DNA of 64,000 nucleotides, taken from NCBI GenBank assembly GCA_944380285.1, contig CALWGZ010000006.1, positions 62,001 through 126,000 on the forward strand, written 5' to 3'. The position numbers were made by a program, and so were the translations under genes. Every line of letters starts with the position of its first letter. Positions within the stretch are counted from its first letter, which is position 1. This stretch comes from an uncultured Christensenellaceae bacterium (GTDB lineage: Bacteria > Bacillota > Clostridia > Christensenellales > UBA3700). Shown piece after piece: positions 48,047 through 59,292 of this stretch. The notes beneath the pieces were generated by a model. It was not told the origin of the DNA. It did no database searches and saw only the letters and a list, made by a program, of their open reading frames with translations.

Positions 48047-48733
48047 TCAGCCCTTTGCTATGCGGTCGGCGAACGACTTGATGGAATCGGACTCTCCTCC
48101 GATGACCATCTTGTCCCCTCTCGCGAACGTCGTCTCGCCCGAAGGCATCGAGTTGACGCCCGAGCCGGAGATGACGATCAGCACGTTGACGTCAAAGCGG
48201 TTGCGCAAGTTCATCTCCGACAGCTTTTTGCCCGCCCAGTCATCGGGCACCGCGACCTGCGCGATGCTGTAATTTGACGTGATGTCGACGATGTCGCTGA
48301 TCTGCGGCTGAGTCAAAAGTCTCGCCGTCTTGACCGCGCTGTCCGCCTCGGGGATGATGACATAGTCGACGCCGATCTTTTCGAGCACACGCGCGTGCTT
48401 TGCGTTCTGCGCCTTGGCGACGATGTAGTTGCAACCCATCTCCTTGCAGTTGAGCGCGGTGATGATGGACGCCTGGATGTTGTCGCCGATCGCGATGACG
48501 ACGCCGTCGAACTCGGTGATGCCGATCTGGCGCAGATTGCTCTCTTCGGCGACGTTGGTCGCGACCGCGTGGGTCGCGTTGTCGGCGATCTCGTAGATAC
48601 GGTCCTCGTTTTGGTCGACCGCGAGCACCTCGCAGCCGCTGTTGTAGAGCGCCTTGGTGAGCTCGGTGCCGAACCTTCCGAGTCCGAGCACCGCGACCTG
48701 TCTCATATTGGATTTGGGTAATTTGTTGTTCAT
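48047..48733 (-). CDS. ktrA: Potassium uptake regulator KtrA (RCK domains), 228 aa
   Basis: The cytoplasmic gating ring of a Ktr/Trk potassium channel. The N-terminal RCK_N Rossmann fold has GLGRFGTEL (about 17-25) and the acidic end of the second strand (VDQNEDR). The C-terminal RCK_C domain is the last 80 residues. GAGGGAGA lies before the ATG. It follows the ktrB gene by 19 bases. Confidence 0.95.
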   Translation of the reverse strand: MNNKLPKSNMRQVAVLGLGRFGTELTKALYNSGCEVLAVDQNEDRIYEIADNATHAVATNVAEESNLRQIGITEFDGVVIAIGDNIQASIITALNCKEMGCNYIVAKAQNAKHARVLEKIGVDYVIIPEADSAVKTARLLTQPQISDIVDITSNYSIAQVAVPDDWAGKKLSEMNLRNRFDVNVLIVISGSGVNSMPSGETTFARGDKMVIGGESDSIKSFADRIAKG

Positions 48734-48752
48734 TTCTCCCTCTCCTTTTGCT

Positions 48753-50120
48753 TTATAGTACTATTCCCGCTTCGGGGTATTTGACCGTTGCTTCGGGTTT
48801 TCTCGAGCCGGACATGAACGCCATAAAGAAGCCGAACGACCCTATCCTGCCCATATACATATTGATCGTGATGATCAATTTCGCCGCGGTATTGAGCTGA
48901 GGCGTGACGTCGAGCGAAAGCCCGACGGTCGCGTATGCGCTGACCTGCTCGAACAGCAATTCCGAACTTGTGAACTGATCGCCGCAGGCGATGTTGAGCG
49001 CCATCACGCTGATCGCCGCGACGGACACCGCCAGCGTGAATATCGTCGCCGCCTTGGCGATCGTCTCTCTGCCTATGCTGCGCATATCGATGACGACCTC
49101 GCGCTTGTGACTGAGCGTCGCATAGATCGTGACCAACAGCACGAACATCGTCGTCGTCTTGATACCGCCGCCGGTACTGCCGGGACAGACGCCGATGAAC
49201 ATCAACACGATCGTCAAAGTCTGCGAAAATGTCGTCATACCCGATTGGCTGAACGACGCAAAGCCCGCGGTACGCGCGGTGACCGATTGGAAGAACGCGT
49301 TGACGATCTTGTTGCCGACACTCATATTGCCGATGGTCTCGGGGTTGTCGAATTCCGCCGCGAAAATACCGATCGCTCCGATGAGTATCAACGCCGCGGT
49401 CAGGGGGATGACGATCTTTGTGTGCAGCCTGAGCTTGCGCCACCTGCGGTTGTGCGCGATGTCGGACACGACCATAAAGCCTATGCCGCCCAGCACGATC
49501 AACAGCATCGTGACGATCAGGATGAACGGATCTTCGGCGAACATGCGGTAAGACGTCCCCTCGGACGAGACGATGTCAAAGCCGGAGTTGCAGAACGCCA
49601 TCACGCTGTGGAACAGCCCGTACCACACCGCAAGCCCCGGCGAATAGTAGCGCGAGAATGCGAGCGCGAGCAACAGCGCGCCGATCAATTCGGTCGCGAC
49701 GGTCATTTTGAGGATGTCGAACGTGAGCCTTTTGAGGTCGTCCATGCCGTCGTGGGACAGCTCCTCGGTCATGCTGATGCGCTTGCGCAGCGAAACCTTG
49801 TGACGAATGAGAAGATAGACGCCCGAAGAGATGGTCATGAAGCCGAGCCCGCCTATCTGGACCAAAAACAATATCACCACATGTCCGAACGTGGTGAAAT
49901 CGGTGGCGATGGTGTTGACGACAAGCCCGGTGACGCAAGTCGCGCTGGTCGCGGTGAACAGAGCGTCCACAAACGACAGCGAGCCGGGAGCCGTGGTCGA
50001 CCACGGCAGCATCAGCAGCGCCGCGCCGATCATGATGACGGCAAAAAAGCTGAGCATGATCAACCTGATTGGGGTGAAGATGCGCTCTGCCATATGTCTG
50101 AATCCAAACTTGCCTTTCAT
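48753..50120 (-). CDS. ktrB: Potassium transporter KtrB/TrkH, 455 aa
   Basis: The ion-conducting subunit. Four pore repeats can be followed: TSATCVTGLVV, HSVMAFCNSGFDIV, QSVTARTAGFAS and YATVGLSLDV, each with the selectivity-filter Gly. Helices fill the rest. The size fits KtrB rather than the larger TrkH. ATG 50120 has AGAGG upstream and avoids an 18-residue extension that would overlap the promoter. Confidence 0.95.
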   Translation of the reverse strand: MKGKFGFRHMAERIFTPIRLIMLSFFAVIMIGAALLMLPWSTTAPGSLSFVDALFTATSATCVTGLVVNTIATDFTTFGHVVILFLVQIGGLGFMTISSGVYLLIRHKVSLRKRISMTEELSHDGMDDLKRLTFDILKMTVATELIGALLLALAFSRYYSPGLAVWYGLFHSVMAFCNSGFDIVSSEGTSYRMFAEDPFILIVTMLLIVLGGIGFMVVSDIAHNRRWRKLRLHTKIVIPLTAALILIGAIGIFAAEFDNPETIGNMSVGNKIVNAFFQSVTARTAGFASFSQSGMTTFSQTLTIVLMFIGVCPGSTGGGIKTTTMFVLLVTIYATLSHKREVVIDMRSIGRETIAKAATIFTLAVSVAAISVMALNIACGDQFTSSELLFEQVSAYATVGLSLDVTPQLNTAAKLIITINMYMGRIGSFGFFMAFMSGSRKPEATVKYPEAGIVL

Positions 50121-50145
50121 ACAACCTCTTTGCGATTCAAGTCGT

Positions 50146-50174
50146 ATTATACACCATACCCGATCAAAAGGCAA
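50146..50174 (-). promoter_or_regulatory. SigA-type promoter of ktrB-ktrA
   Basis: TTGCCT (50169-50174), 17 bases, TATAAT (50146-50151) on the minus strand. Confidence 0.65.
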
Positions 50175-50189
50175 TGATTTGACGGCACA

Positions 50190-51629
50190 TCAATCCTGCG
50201 GGTCGGCGGGAGGCTCCGAGACGTTTGACGGCGCGGGGCTCTGCCCGTACACCACCGCGCGCGGCAGTTTTTCGCCGTCGGCAAGCCCGAGTTGTCTGCG
50301 CTTCTTGAGAATGCGGTGCAGTATGACGACATAGGCGCTGACGAGGAATATGTCGACGAACACCCACGCCGTCGGATTGGACGCGCATATGCCCGCAAAG
50401 CCGAAGTGCTTGGCAAACACGAGCGACGCGACCACTCTGCCCGCGACCTCGAGCATGCCTCCGACCATCGTCAGCGCGCTCCTGCCTATGCCCTGCAACG
50501 CGTCGCGATAGACAAATATGATCGCGAGGAAGATATAAAATCCGCCCTGCCAAAGCAGGTATTGCTTGGACATGTCCATGATCTCGTCGGTGACGTCGGA
50601 CGAGAACAGCTTGGTCATCGGCTCCGCCCCGAGCGTGACGAACGCAAGCCCGACCAGCGCGCAGACGACGCCGATCGCCATGCTGTATCTCACGCCCTTG
50701 CGAATGTTGGAGAACTGCCCCGCGCCGTAATTTTGACCGCAATAGGTCGCGACCGTGCTTCCGAGCGCATAGAGGCTCTGCGTCGCGAGGTTGTCGATCT
50801 TGGACGCGGCGGTATAGGCGGTGACCGCGACCGAACCGAGCTTGTTGAGCGCGGTCTGCTGCACCATCATCCCGATCGAAGTGATCGAAAATTGGAGCGC
50901 CATCGGAAGTCCTATCGCCATGTGCTGCCAATAGAACATGAGCGGATTGGCGAAGTGTTTGCCGCGAATGCGGAACCTCTTGAACCTGGCGAACAGGAAC
51001 GCAAAGCACCCGATCGCCGACACACCCTGCGACAGCACAGTCGCCCAGCCTGCGCCGGCGACGCCCATCTTGAACGCTACGATGAACAGAAAGTCAAGCC
51101 CGACGTTGAGCACAGCCGCGACGATGAGGAAGACGAGCGGCGTGCGGCTGTCGCCTATCGCGCGCAGCACCGACGAGCCGAGATTGTAAAACACCGTCGC
51201 GATCAATCCCCAATAGATCGTCACGATGTAGTCGTACGAATAGCCGATGATGTCGTCCGGGGTCTGCATGAGTTTGAGAAGAGGCATCGTCGTCACGACG
51301 CTGACCGCCGTCAAAACCACCGTAAGCACCGCGCCGAGAAGGATGGACGAAGCGATGCTGCGCCTCACTCCCTCTTCGTCCTTTGCTCCGAAGAGCTGAC
51401 TCGTCTTGACCGCAAAGCCGGCGGTCAAACCCTGGACGAATCCGATGATGAGAAAGGAGATCGCGCCCGTCGCGCCGACGCCCGCGAGCGCGTCGTTGTT
51501 GATCGTCTGACCGACGATGATCGCGTCGACCATGCTGTAAAGCTGTTGGAAAACATTGCCGATGAAGATCGGTATCGTGAACAAGATTATATTGCGCAGC
51601 GGTTTGCCCGCAGTGAGGTCGTTTGTCAT
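50190..51629 (-). CDS. MATE-family efflux transporter, copy 2, 479 aa
   Basis: Another 12-helix MATE exporter, in a different subfamily from copy 1. Visible are QQLYSMVDAIIVGQTI in the first helices, LGSSVLRAIGDSRTPL and, in the second half, GSTVATYCGQNYGAGQ. The C-terminus has an extra hydrophilic tail of about 35 residues. GGAAGGA precedes the ATG at 51629. It stands alone, with no clear promoter at consensus, and AT-rich DNA upstream (51660-51720). Confidence 0.92.
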   Translation of the reverse strand: MTNDLTAGKPLRNIILFTIPIFIGNVFQQLYSMVDAIIVGQTINNDALAGVGATGAISFLIIGFVQGLTAGFAVKTSQLFGAKDEEGVRRSIASSILLGAVLTVVLTAVSVVTTMPLLKLMQTPDDIIGYSYDYIVTIYWGLIATVFYNLGSSVLRAIGDSRTPLVFLIVAAVLNVGLDFLFIVAFKMGVAGAGWATVLSQGVSAIGCFAFLFARFKRFRIRGKHFANPLMFYWQHMAIGLPMALQFSITSIGMMVQQTALNKLGSVAVTAYTAASKIDNLATQSLYALGSTVATYCGQNYGAGQFSNIRKGVRYSMAIGVVCALVGLAFVTLGAEPMTKLFSSDVTDEIMDMSKQYLLWQGGFYIFLAIIFVYRDALQGIGRSALTMVGGMLEVAGRVVASLVFAKHFGFAGICASNPTAWVFVDIFLVSAYVVILHRILKKRRQLGLADGEKLPRAVVYGQSPAPSNVSEPPADPQD

Positions 51630-51743
51630 ACTGTCCTTCCGTTGAAGTTTGTCGCCTCAAAGCCTTCCCCGCGGCAACGCAAGCAGTATTATATTACAAT
51701 AAATGCAAAAGCGTATACTTTTTTTGCGACTTTTTGAAAAATT

Positions 51744-52808
51744 TTACGATTGGATGGGTATGGACGCGACCGCGTCGAGATCTTCGCGCGCGCAGCCGCG
51801 CCCGCTCGCTATCATATTGTATGCCTGGGAGGCGATCATCGCGGCGTTGTCCGTACACAATTTGAGCGGCGGATAAAAGACCTCTATGCCGCGAGCCTTC
51901 GCCTTTTGGGTCATGCTCTCGCGCAGATACGAATTGGCGGCGACGCCGCCTGCGATAACGATTTTTTTCGTACCCGTGTCGATCGCAGCACGCAATGCCG
52001 CGTCCGTCATCATGTCGACCGCCCTGTTTTGGAAGGACTTGGCGACGTCGGCTCGGACGACCTTCTCTCCCTTTTGCTCGGCGGTGTGGACATAGTTGAT
52101 GACCGCCGTTTTGAGTCCGCTGTACGAAAAGTCATAGCCCTTTTCGTCTTTGAGCGGCATGGGCAGCCGCACGCTGTCCTTGCCCTCTTCGGCGAGCTTT
52201 TGTATCTTGGGGCCGCCCGGATACTCCAGCCCGAGCACGCGCGCGACCTTGTCGAACGCCTCGCCCGCGGCGTCGTCCTGAGTCGACCCGAGCAGTTCGA
52301 TCTCGTCAAGTCCCGTCACCTTTGCGACAGCGGTATGGCCGCCGCTCGCGATCAGGCAAATGTACGGAGGTTTGAGGTCGGGGAACGCGAGGTAGTTGGC
52401 GGCGATGTGTCCCTTGATGTGATTGACCGCGATCAGCGGCTTGTCCAGCGCGTACGCGAACGCCTTTGCGAACGACACTCCTACGAGCAGCGCCCCCAAA
52501 AGTCCCGAACCGTACGTCACCGCCACGCAGTCGAGTTCGTCCGCCCTCACGCCCGCATCGGCGAGCGCTTTGGACACGACGCCCGATATCGCCATGACGT
52601 GATTGCGCGACGCGATCTCGGGGACGACGCCGCCGTAGCGTTTGTGGATGTCGATCTGCGACGCGATCACGTCGGAGAGGATCTCTCTGCCGCGCGTGAT
52701 AGCGCACGCGGTCTCGTCGCAAGACGACTCGATCGCGAGTATGAGCAGGTCGTCCCTGCCCCTCATCGCCTCGATCTTTTCGCACGAACGCTCGTACCAA
52801 CCGCTCAT
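51744..52808 (-). CDS. tsaD: tRNA threonylcarbamoyladenosine synthase subunit TsaD, 354 aa
   Basis: Transfers the threonylcarbamoyl group to A37 of ANN-decoding tRNAs with TsaB/TsaE. ESSCDETA near the start, the metal-binding NHIKGH (about residue 128), SGGHTAV and the later GGVAANSYLRE are all as in the family. The start may be 52808 (AAGGCG upstream) or an ATG at 52766. Third gene of the secA-prfB-tsaD series. Confidence 0.96.
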   Translation of the reverse strand: MSGWYERSCEKIEAMRGRDDLLILAIESSCDETACAITRGREILSDVIASQIDIHKRYGGVVPEIASRNHVMAISGVVSKALADAGVRADELDCVAVTYGSGLLGALLVGVSFAKAFAYALDKPLIAVNHIKGHIAANYLAFPDLKPPYICLIASGGHTAVAKVTGLDEIELLGSTQDDAAGEAFDKVARVLGLEYPGGPKIQKLAEEGKDSVRLPMPLKDEKGYDFSYSGLKTAVINYVHTAEQKGEKVVRADVAKSFQNRAVDMMTDAALRAAIDTGTKKIVIAGGVAANSYLRESMTQKAKARGIEVFYPPLKLCTDNAAMIASQAYNMIASGRGCAREDLDAVASIPIQS

Positions 52809-52809
52809 A

Positions 52810-53913
52810 TCACGCCTTGGACTTCTTCAAAAAGTCGAAGATGAAGTCCTCGAGTTCGCCGTCCATGACGGCGGTGATGTTGCCCGTCTCGCAGCCTGTG
52901 CGGTGGTCTTTGACCATCGTGTACGGGCAGAAGACGTAGCTGCGGATCTGGCTGCCCCACTCTATCTTTTTGACTTCGCCTTTGAGTTCCGCCTCGTGTT
53001 CCTGCTGTTCCTGCTCCTGCCTCTCGGCGAGCTTGCCGCGCAGCATCTCCATCGCCTGTTCGCGGTTTTGGATCTGGCTGCGCTCGTTCTGGCACTGCAC
53101 GACGATCCCGGTCGGGATATGCGTGATTCGCACCGCGCTGTCCGTCTTATTGACGTGCTGACCGCCGGCGCCGCCGCTGCGATAGGTATCTATTTTGAGG
53201 TCTTCGGGACGGATGACGATCTCCGCCGCGTCGTCGATCTTGGGCATCACCTCGACGGACGCGAACGACGTCTGTCTGCGCGACTGCGAGTCGAACGGCG
53301 AAATGCGCACGAGGCGGTGTACGCCCTTTTCGGACTTGAGATAGCCGTACGCGTTCTCTCCCTCGACGGTGAAAGTGATGCTCTTGAGTCCGGCGTCGTC
53401 GCCCGCGAGCGAATCGATCACCGTGACCTTGTAGCCGTTGCGTTCGGCATAGCGGGTATACATGCGATAGAGCATGCTGACCCAGTCCTGCGCCTCTGTG
53501 CCGCCCGCGCCCGAGTGCAGCGACATGATCGCGTCGTTGCCGTCGTATTTGCCGTTGAGCAAGGTCTGCAAGCGCAGCTCCTCCGTCAGCTTGTCTATCT
53601 CCGCCATCTCCGCGGCGATCTCTTCCTGTTCGCTGTCCGTGCCGCTCTCGAGGCTGAGGTCGATCAACACCTCGAGATCGTCGGTGCGCGAGACGAGTTT
53701 GTCGTATTTTTCGAGCTTGCCGTCGACCGCCGCCGCCTCTCTGTTGACTGCGGTCGCCTTGCCGAGGTCGGACCAAAAGCCTTCGCTCTCCTGTTTTGCG
53801 GTCAACTCGGCGCGGCGCTTTTTCAGCCCCTCGACATCGAGAGCCTCGCCGAGCTCCTGAAGCTGCCTGCGCAACTTGCCCATATCCTGTTTTGCCTGTT
53901 CGATCAGTATCAT
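52810..53913 (-). CDS. prfB: Peptide chain release factor 2, 367 aa
   Basis: Releases peptides at UGA/UAA. The stop-recognition tripeptide SPF is in RISPFDSQSRR and the catalytic GGQ in SGGAGGQHVNKTDSAVR. The reading frame is continuous, so this prfB lacks the programmed +1 frameshift that many bacteria use. ATG 53913 overlaps the secA stop by four bases; an in-frame ATG at 53946 lies inside secA. Confidence 0.96.
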   Translation of the reverse strand: MILIEQAKQDMGKLRRQLQELGEALDVEGLKKRRAELTAKQESEGFWSDLGKATAVNREAAAVDGKLEKYDKLVSRTDDLEVLIDLSLESGTDSEQEEIAAEMAEIDKLTEELRLQTLLNGKYDGNDAIMSLHSGAGGTEAQDWVSMLYRMYTRYAERNGYKVTVIDSLAGDDAGLKSITFTVEGENAYGYLKSEKGVHRLVRISPFDSQSRRQTSFASVEVMPKIDDAAEIVIRPEDLKIDTYRSGGAGGQHVNKTDSAVRITHIPTGIVVQCQNERSQIQNREQAMEMLRGKLAERQEQEQQEHEAELKGEVKKIEWGSQIRSYVFCPYTMVKDHRTGCETGNITAVMDGELEDFIFDFLKKSKA

Positions 53914-56786
53914 TTCCACTCCGTATTTTTTTTGTTTTTGCAGCATTTCTTATATTTCAGGCCGCTTCCGCACGGGCAAGGATCGTTGTTGCCCGGCTCC
54001 TTTTCCTTGTGGACGGTCTCGGGCTTTTTGGGCGCCTTCTTTTCCCCGCCGAGCGCCGAACCGTCTGCGTGACGCGCCTGCGCTTGTTGAGGCTGCGCCT
54101 GTTCCGCCTGCTGGGCGCGCGAGACTATCTTGACGTCGATCGTCAGATGCGTCAACACCTTGACGACGTTTTCGCGGATCTCTTCGATCATTCGGTCGAA
54201 CATCTCGAAGCCCTCTTTGCGATAGGTGAGCACGGGGTCGCGTTGACCGTACGACAGCAGGCTGATGCCCTGTCTCAACTCTTCCATTGCGGACAGATGC
54301 TCCGTCCACGCGTTGTCGACGCATCTGAGCAGCCACATGCGCTCCATCTCGTCGAAATCGAGGTCCGTCTGTTTGATCGCTTTGAATTTTTCGCACAACT
54401 CCGCCTTGTGCCCTTCGTACTTCTCCTTTGCAACGCGGGTGACCTCGGCGATGAACGCCTCGACCGTGTTAAACTTCTCGACAAACGGCATATCGACGAG
54501 CCCCGTCCCGTCGGGCAGGACCTTCTCTTCGAGTTCTCTGTTGAACTCCGCATAGTCCCAGTCCGCATAGTCGCGGCGCAGGTCGACGTGCGCTCGGCAG
54601 ACAGACTCGACGACGTCCTCCATCATCGCGAGGATCTGATCGTGCACGATCAGGTCGTCGAGGACGATGTTGCGCTGTTTGTAGATGATCTCGCGCTGTT
54701 TGTTGAGCACCTCGTCATAGTTGAGGACGTTCTTTCTCGTCGAGAAGTTGCGGTCTTCGACGCGCGCCTGCGCGTGCTCGATCTGCTTTGTCAGCACCTT
54801 CGCCGAGATCTCCTCGTCGTCGGCGATGGGCAGCTTGGCAACCATATTGCGCAGCAGATCTCCGCCGAAAATACGCAGCAGGTCGTCCTCCATCGACAGA
54901 TAGAATTTGGACGAACCGGGGTCTCCCTGACGTCCGCTTCTGCCGCGCAGCTGATTGTCTATGCGGCGCGACTCGTGTCTTTCGGTGCCGATGATGCGCA
55001 AGCCTCCCAGCGCGACCACCTTTTCCTTTTCGACGTCGATCTCCTTTTTGAAGGACGCGTAATATTCCTTGTACTTGCCGCGGGCGTTGAGGATCTCTTT
55101 GTCCTCGGTCGGCGCGTGGCCGATCGCCGCCTCGACGACTTCGTGGGTATACTCCTTCTCCAGCTTTTCCCTTGCGAGGAATTCGGCGTTGCCGCCCAGC
55201 ATGATATCGGTACCGCGGCCTGCCATATTGGTCGCGATGGTCACCGCTCCGAGCTTGCCCGCCTGAGCGATGATGGACGCCTCTGCGGCGTGGTTTTTGG
55301 CGTTGAGCACATTGTGCGGGATCTTGCGTTTTTTGAGCAATGCGGACAACTCCTCGCTCTTTTCGACGCTGACCGTACCGACGAGCACGGGCTGTTTTCT
55401 TTCGTAGCAGGCGGCAATGTCGTTGACGATCGCCTTGAGTTTGCCTTTGCGCGTCTTGAACAGCGAATCTTCTTCATCCTTGCGGATCACCGGCTTGTTG
55501 GTCGGGATCTCGACGACGTCGAGATCGTAGATCTTCTCAAACTCCGCCTCTTCCGTCTTTGCGGTGCCGGTCATGCCCGACAGTTTGCGGTAGAGCCTGA
55601 AAAAGTTTTGGAAGGTGATGGACGCGACCGTTTGGTCTTCCGCCTTGATTTGGACGTGCTCCTTCGCCTCGATCGCCTGATGCAGACCGTTGCTGAACCT
55701 GCGCCCTATCATCTGTCTTCCTGTAAACTCATCGACGATGATGACCTCGTCGTCGACGACGATATAATTGCTTTCGCGGTGCATCACCACATGCGCTTTG
55801 AGCGCATTGTCGATGTAGTGTTTGATCTTTTGATTTTCGTAGTCGGACAAGTCGTCTATGCCGTAGAACCTCTCCGCCTTGTCGGCGCCGTTCTCGTTGA
55901 GATAGACCGTCTTTTCCTTTTCGCCGATCTCGTAGTCGCCCGTGTTGTCGCAGATCGCGCCGCATTCGGGACACTCGACCTGCTTGGAACGCTCGGAGAC
56001 CCTGCCGTCGTCAAACTCGTGTTCGCACTTGGGGCAGACATAATGCGGCGCCGTGAGCGTTCTCACAAAGCGATCCGCCTTTTCGTACGGCTCGGAGTCG
56101 CTCTTGCCCATTCTCGTGATGATGAGCGGCGTGCGCGCCTCGTCGATCAAGATGCTGTCCACCTCGTCGACGATCGCAAACGCGAGCTTGCGCTGCACTC
56201 TGTTGGCGGCAACGATCGCCATATTGTCGCGCAGATAGTCGAACCCAAGCTCATTGTTGGTCGTATAGAGGATGTCGCACGCATACGCCGCCTTCTTTTG
56301 CGCGGGCTTCATGCTGTGCAGGTTGACCCCGACCGTCAAACCGAGGAAGCGGAACACCTTGCCCATCCAATCGCAATGGTATTGCGCGAGATACTCGTTG
56401 ACGGTGACGATCTGCATCCCCTCGCCCGTCAAGGCGTTGAGATATGCGGGGAGCGTCGCGACCAGCGTCTTGCCTTCGCCCGTTCTCATCTCGGCGATGC
56501 GCCCTTCGTGGAGCACGATGCCGCCCATGATCTGCACATAGAAATGCCTGAGTCCGAGCACGCGCGTGCTCGCCTCGCGCACGGTGGCGAACGCCTCGGG
56601 CAGCAATTGGTCGAGGGTCTCGCCCTCGGCGTATCTCTTCTTATATTTTTCGGTACATGCGGCGAGTTCCTCGTCCGTCATCGCCTTGAACTTGTCCTCG
56701 AGCGCAACGACTTTGTCTGCGATCTTGCGCACTTTGCGCAGCTCTCTCTCGTTGCGATCGGGGAATATGCTTGACAAAATACCCAT
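53910..56786 (-). CDS. secA: Protein translocase ATPase SecA with extra zinc ribbon, 958 aa
   Basis: Drives export through SecYEG. Walker A is GEGKT at 103-107 and Walker B DEVD at 207-210. The helicase-like second domain (ATNMAGRGTDI, QLRGRSGRQGD), scaffold region and C-terminal zinc site (DPCPCGSGLKYKKCC) are all present. Unusually, residues about 245-285 contain an additional pair of CxxC motifs (CPKC 251-254, CPEC 272-275) at the entry of the preprotein cross-linking domain, where most SecA proteins have a short loop. Own promoter; first of secA-prfB-tsaD. Confidence 0.97.
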   Translation of the reverse strand: MGILSSIFPDRNERELRKVRKIADKVVALEDKFKAMTDEELAACTEKYKKRYAEGETLDQLLPEAFATVREASTRVLGLRHFYVQIMGGIVLHEGRIAEMRTGEGKTLVATLPAYLNALTGEGMQIVTVNEYLAQYHCDWMGKVFRFLGLTVGVNLHSMKPAQKKAAYACDILYTTNNELGFDYLRDNMAIVAANRVQRKLAFAIVDEVDSILIDEARTPLIITRMGKSDSEPYEKADRFVRTLTAPHYVCPKCEHEFDDGRVSERSKQVECPECGAICDNTGDYEIGEKEKTVYLNENGADKAERFYGIDDLSDYENQKIKHYIDNALKAHVVMHRESNYIVVDDEVIIVDEFTGRQMIGRRFSNGLHQAIEAKEHVQIKAEDQTVASITFQNFFRLYRKLSGMTGTAKTEEAEFEKIYDLDVVEIPTNKPVIRKDEEDSLFKTRKGKLKAIVNDIAACYERKQPVLVGTVSVEKSEELSALLKKRKIPHNVLNAKNHAAEASIIAQAGKLGAVTIATNMAGRGTDIMLGGNAEFLAREKLEKEYTHEVVEAAIGHAPTEDKEILNARGKYKEYYASFKKEIDVEKEKVVALGGLRIIGTERHESRRIDNQLRGRSGRQGDPGSSKFYLSMEDDLLRIFGGDLLRNMVAKLPIADDEEISAKVLTKQIEHAQARVEDRNFSTRKNVLNYDEVLNKQREIIYKQRNIVLDDLIVHDQILAMMEDVVESVCRAHVDLRRDYADWDYAEFNRELEEKVLPDGTGLVDMPFVEKFNTVEAFIAEVTRVAKEKYEGHKAELCEKFKAIKQTDLDFDEMERMWLLRCVDNAWTEHLSAMEELRQGISLLSYGQRDPVLTYRKEGFEMFDRMIEEIRENVVKVLTHLTIDVKIVSRAQQAEQAQPQQAQARHADGSALGGEKKAPKKPETVHKEKEPGNNDPCPCGSGLKYKKCCKNKKNTEWK

Positions 56787-56840
56787 TTTTTACCTCGGCG
56801 CGCAAATGGTCGCGCGCATTATTTTATACTATGCTTTTCA

Positions 56841-56869
56841 ATATTAGCACAGCGCGCGGCGATAGTCAA
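56841..56869 (-). promoter_or_regulatory. SigA promoter of secA
   Basis: TTGACT (56864-56869), 17 bases, TAATAT (56841-56846) on the minus strand. Confidence 0.7.
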
Positions 56870-56902
56870 GCCAAATGCAAACACGGAAATTCGCTCTGTT
56901 TG

Positions 56903-56945
56903 ACGAAAAAGAGAGAACGAGGCGCCGACATTGCCGACGCCTCGC
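56903..56945 (-). terminator. Terminator after pyrG
   Basis: A GC-rich stem (AGGCG/CGCCT with inner pairs, 56919-56945) followed on the minus strand by a T-rich tail ending in TTTTT. Confidence 0.75.
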
Positions 56946-57004
56946 CTGTGTATGGACCTCCGCTCAGGGACCGGTGATAGATTCGCGGAGGAGCTTCACC
57001 TGTG

Positions 57005-58660
<1,656 letters not shown>

Positions 58661-58680
58661 TTGTCCGATTTCATATGCAT

Positions 58681-58709
58681 ATTATACATCGCTCGCGCGG
58701 CTTTGTCAA
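58681..58709 (-). promoter_or_regulatory. Consensus SigA promoter of pyrG
   Basis: TTGACA (58704-58709), 17 bases, TATAAT (58681-58686) on the minus strand. Its transcript would start near 58674 and run straight into the terminator hairpin. Confidence 0.85.
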
Positions 58710-58723
58710 TCGTGTGCCGCCAT

Positions 58724-59290
58724 TTAGAGCTCGAATTTTCGCAAGATCTCTTCGGCGACTTCCATCCGGCTCATTCGGCTGTCCATCGCGCTCTTTTCGA
58801 TATATCTGTGCGCGTCCTCTTCGGACATTCCCCGCCTGACGGCGAGCGCGCACTTCGCCCTCTCGACGATCTTGACTTCGGCGATCTTCTTTTGCAGATT
58901 GGCGATCGTGCGCTTCATCGCCGCCATCCTCGCCTCTGTGGCAAGCGCGACCTTTGCGCATTGCGCGGCGAAGGCGACCGAACACGGCTTTGCGACCACT
59001 ATCACTCCCGACGAAGACACCTTTGTCTCGATCGGTCCGTACTCCTGCGCGCTCACGAACAGCAGGATGCCGGCGCTCGTCTTTTCGGCGGCATAAACCG
59101 CCAGATCGGAGCCGTACTCGTCCGCCAATGGGGCGTTGATGACGATCAGGTCGAACGCGTCGGACGACAAACGCCGCCGCGCGTCCGCGCCCCTCGCGCA
59201 CGCGACCTCATCGGCGAAAAGCCCCGTGACGGGACCGAACAGCGCCGACGATTTGAACGCGGTCGAAGATACGACGAGCGCCCTGATCAT
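58724..59290 (-). CDS. ANTAR-domain RNA-binding antiterminator (NitR/NasR-like), 188 aa
   Basis: Residues 1-115 form a receiver-like domain in which the phosphorylated Asp position reads VINAPL, so it is probably a pseudo-receiver. A coiled helix (about 115-135) leads to the C-terminal ANTAR three-helix bundle (CALAVRRGMSEEDAHRYIEKSAMDSRMSRMEVAEEIL), which in AmiR, NasR and EutV binds paired hairpins in mRNA to prevent termination. It begins directly after glnA. In clostridia, ANTAR regulators next to glutamine synthetase are thought to control nitrogen genes, which fits here. The start ATG at 59290 is two bases from the glnA stop. Confidence 0.85.
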   Translation of the reverse strand: MIRALVVSSTAFKSSALFGPVTGLFADEVACARGADARRRLSSDAFDLIVINAPLADEYGSDLAVYAAEKTSAGILLFVSAQEYGPIETKVSSSGVIVVAKPCSVAFAAQCAKVALATEARMAAMKRTIANLQKKIAEVKIVERAKCALAVRRGMSEEDAHRYIEKSAMDSRMSRMEVAEEILRKFEL

Positions 59291-59292
59291 AT

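Noticed and set aside
53880..53913. Programmed frameshift in prfB
   Set aside because: The frame is continuous from the chosen ATG to the end, and no early TGA was seen.
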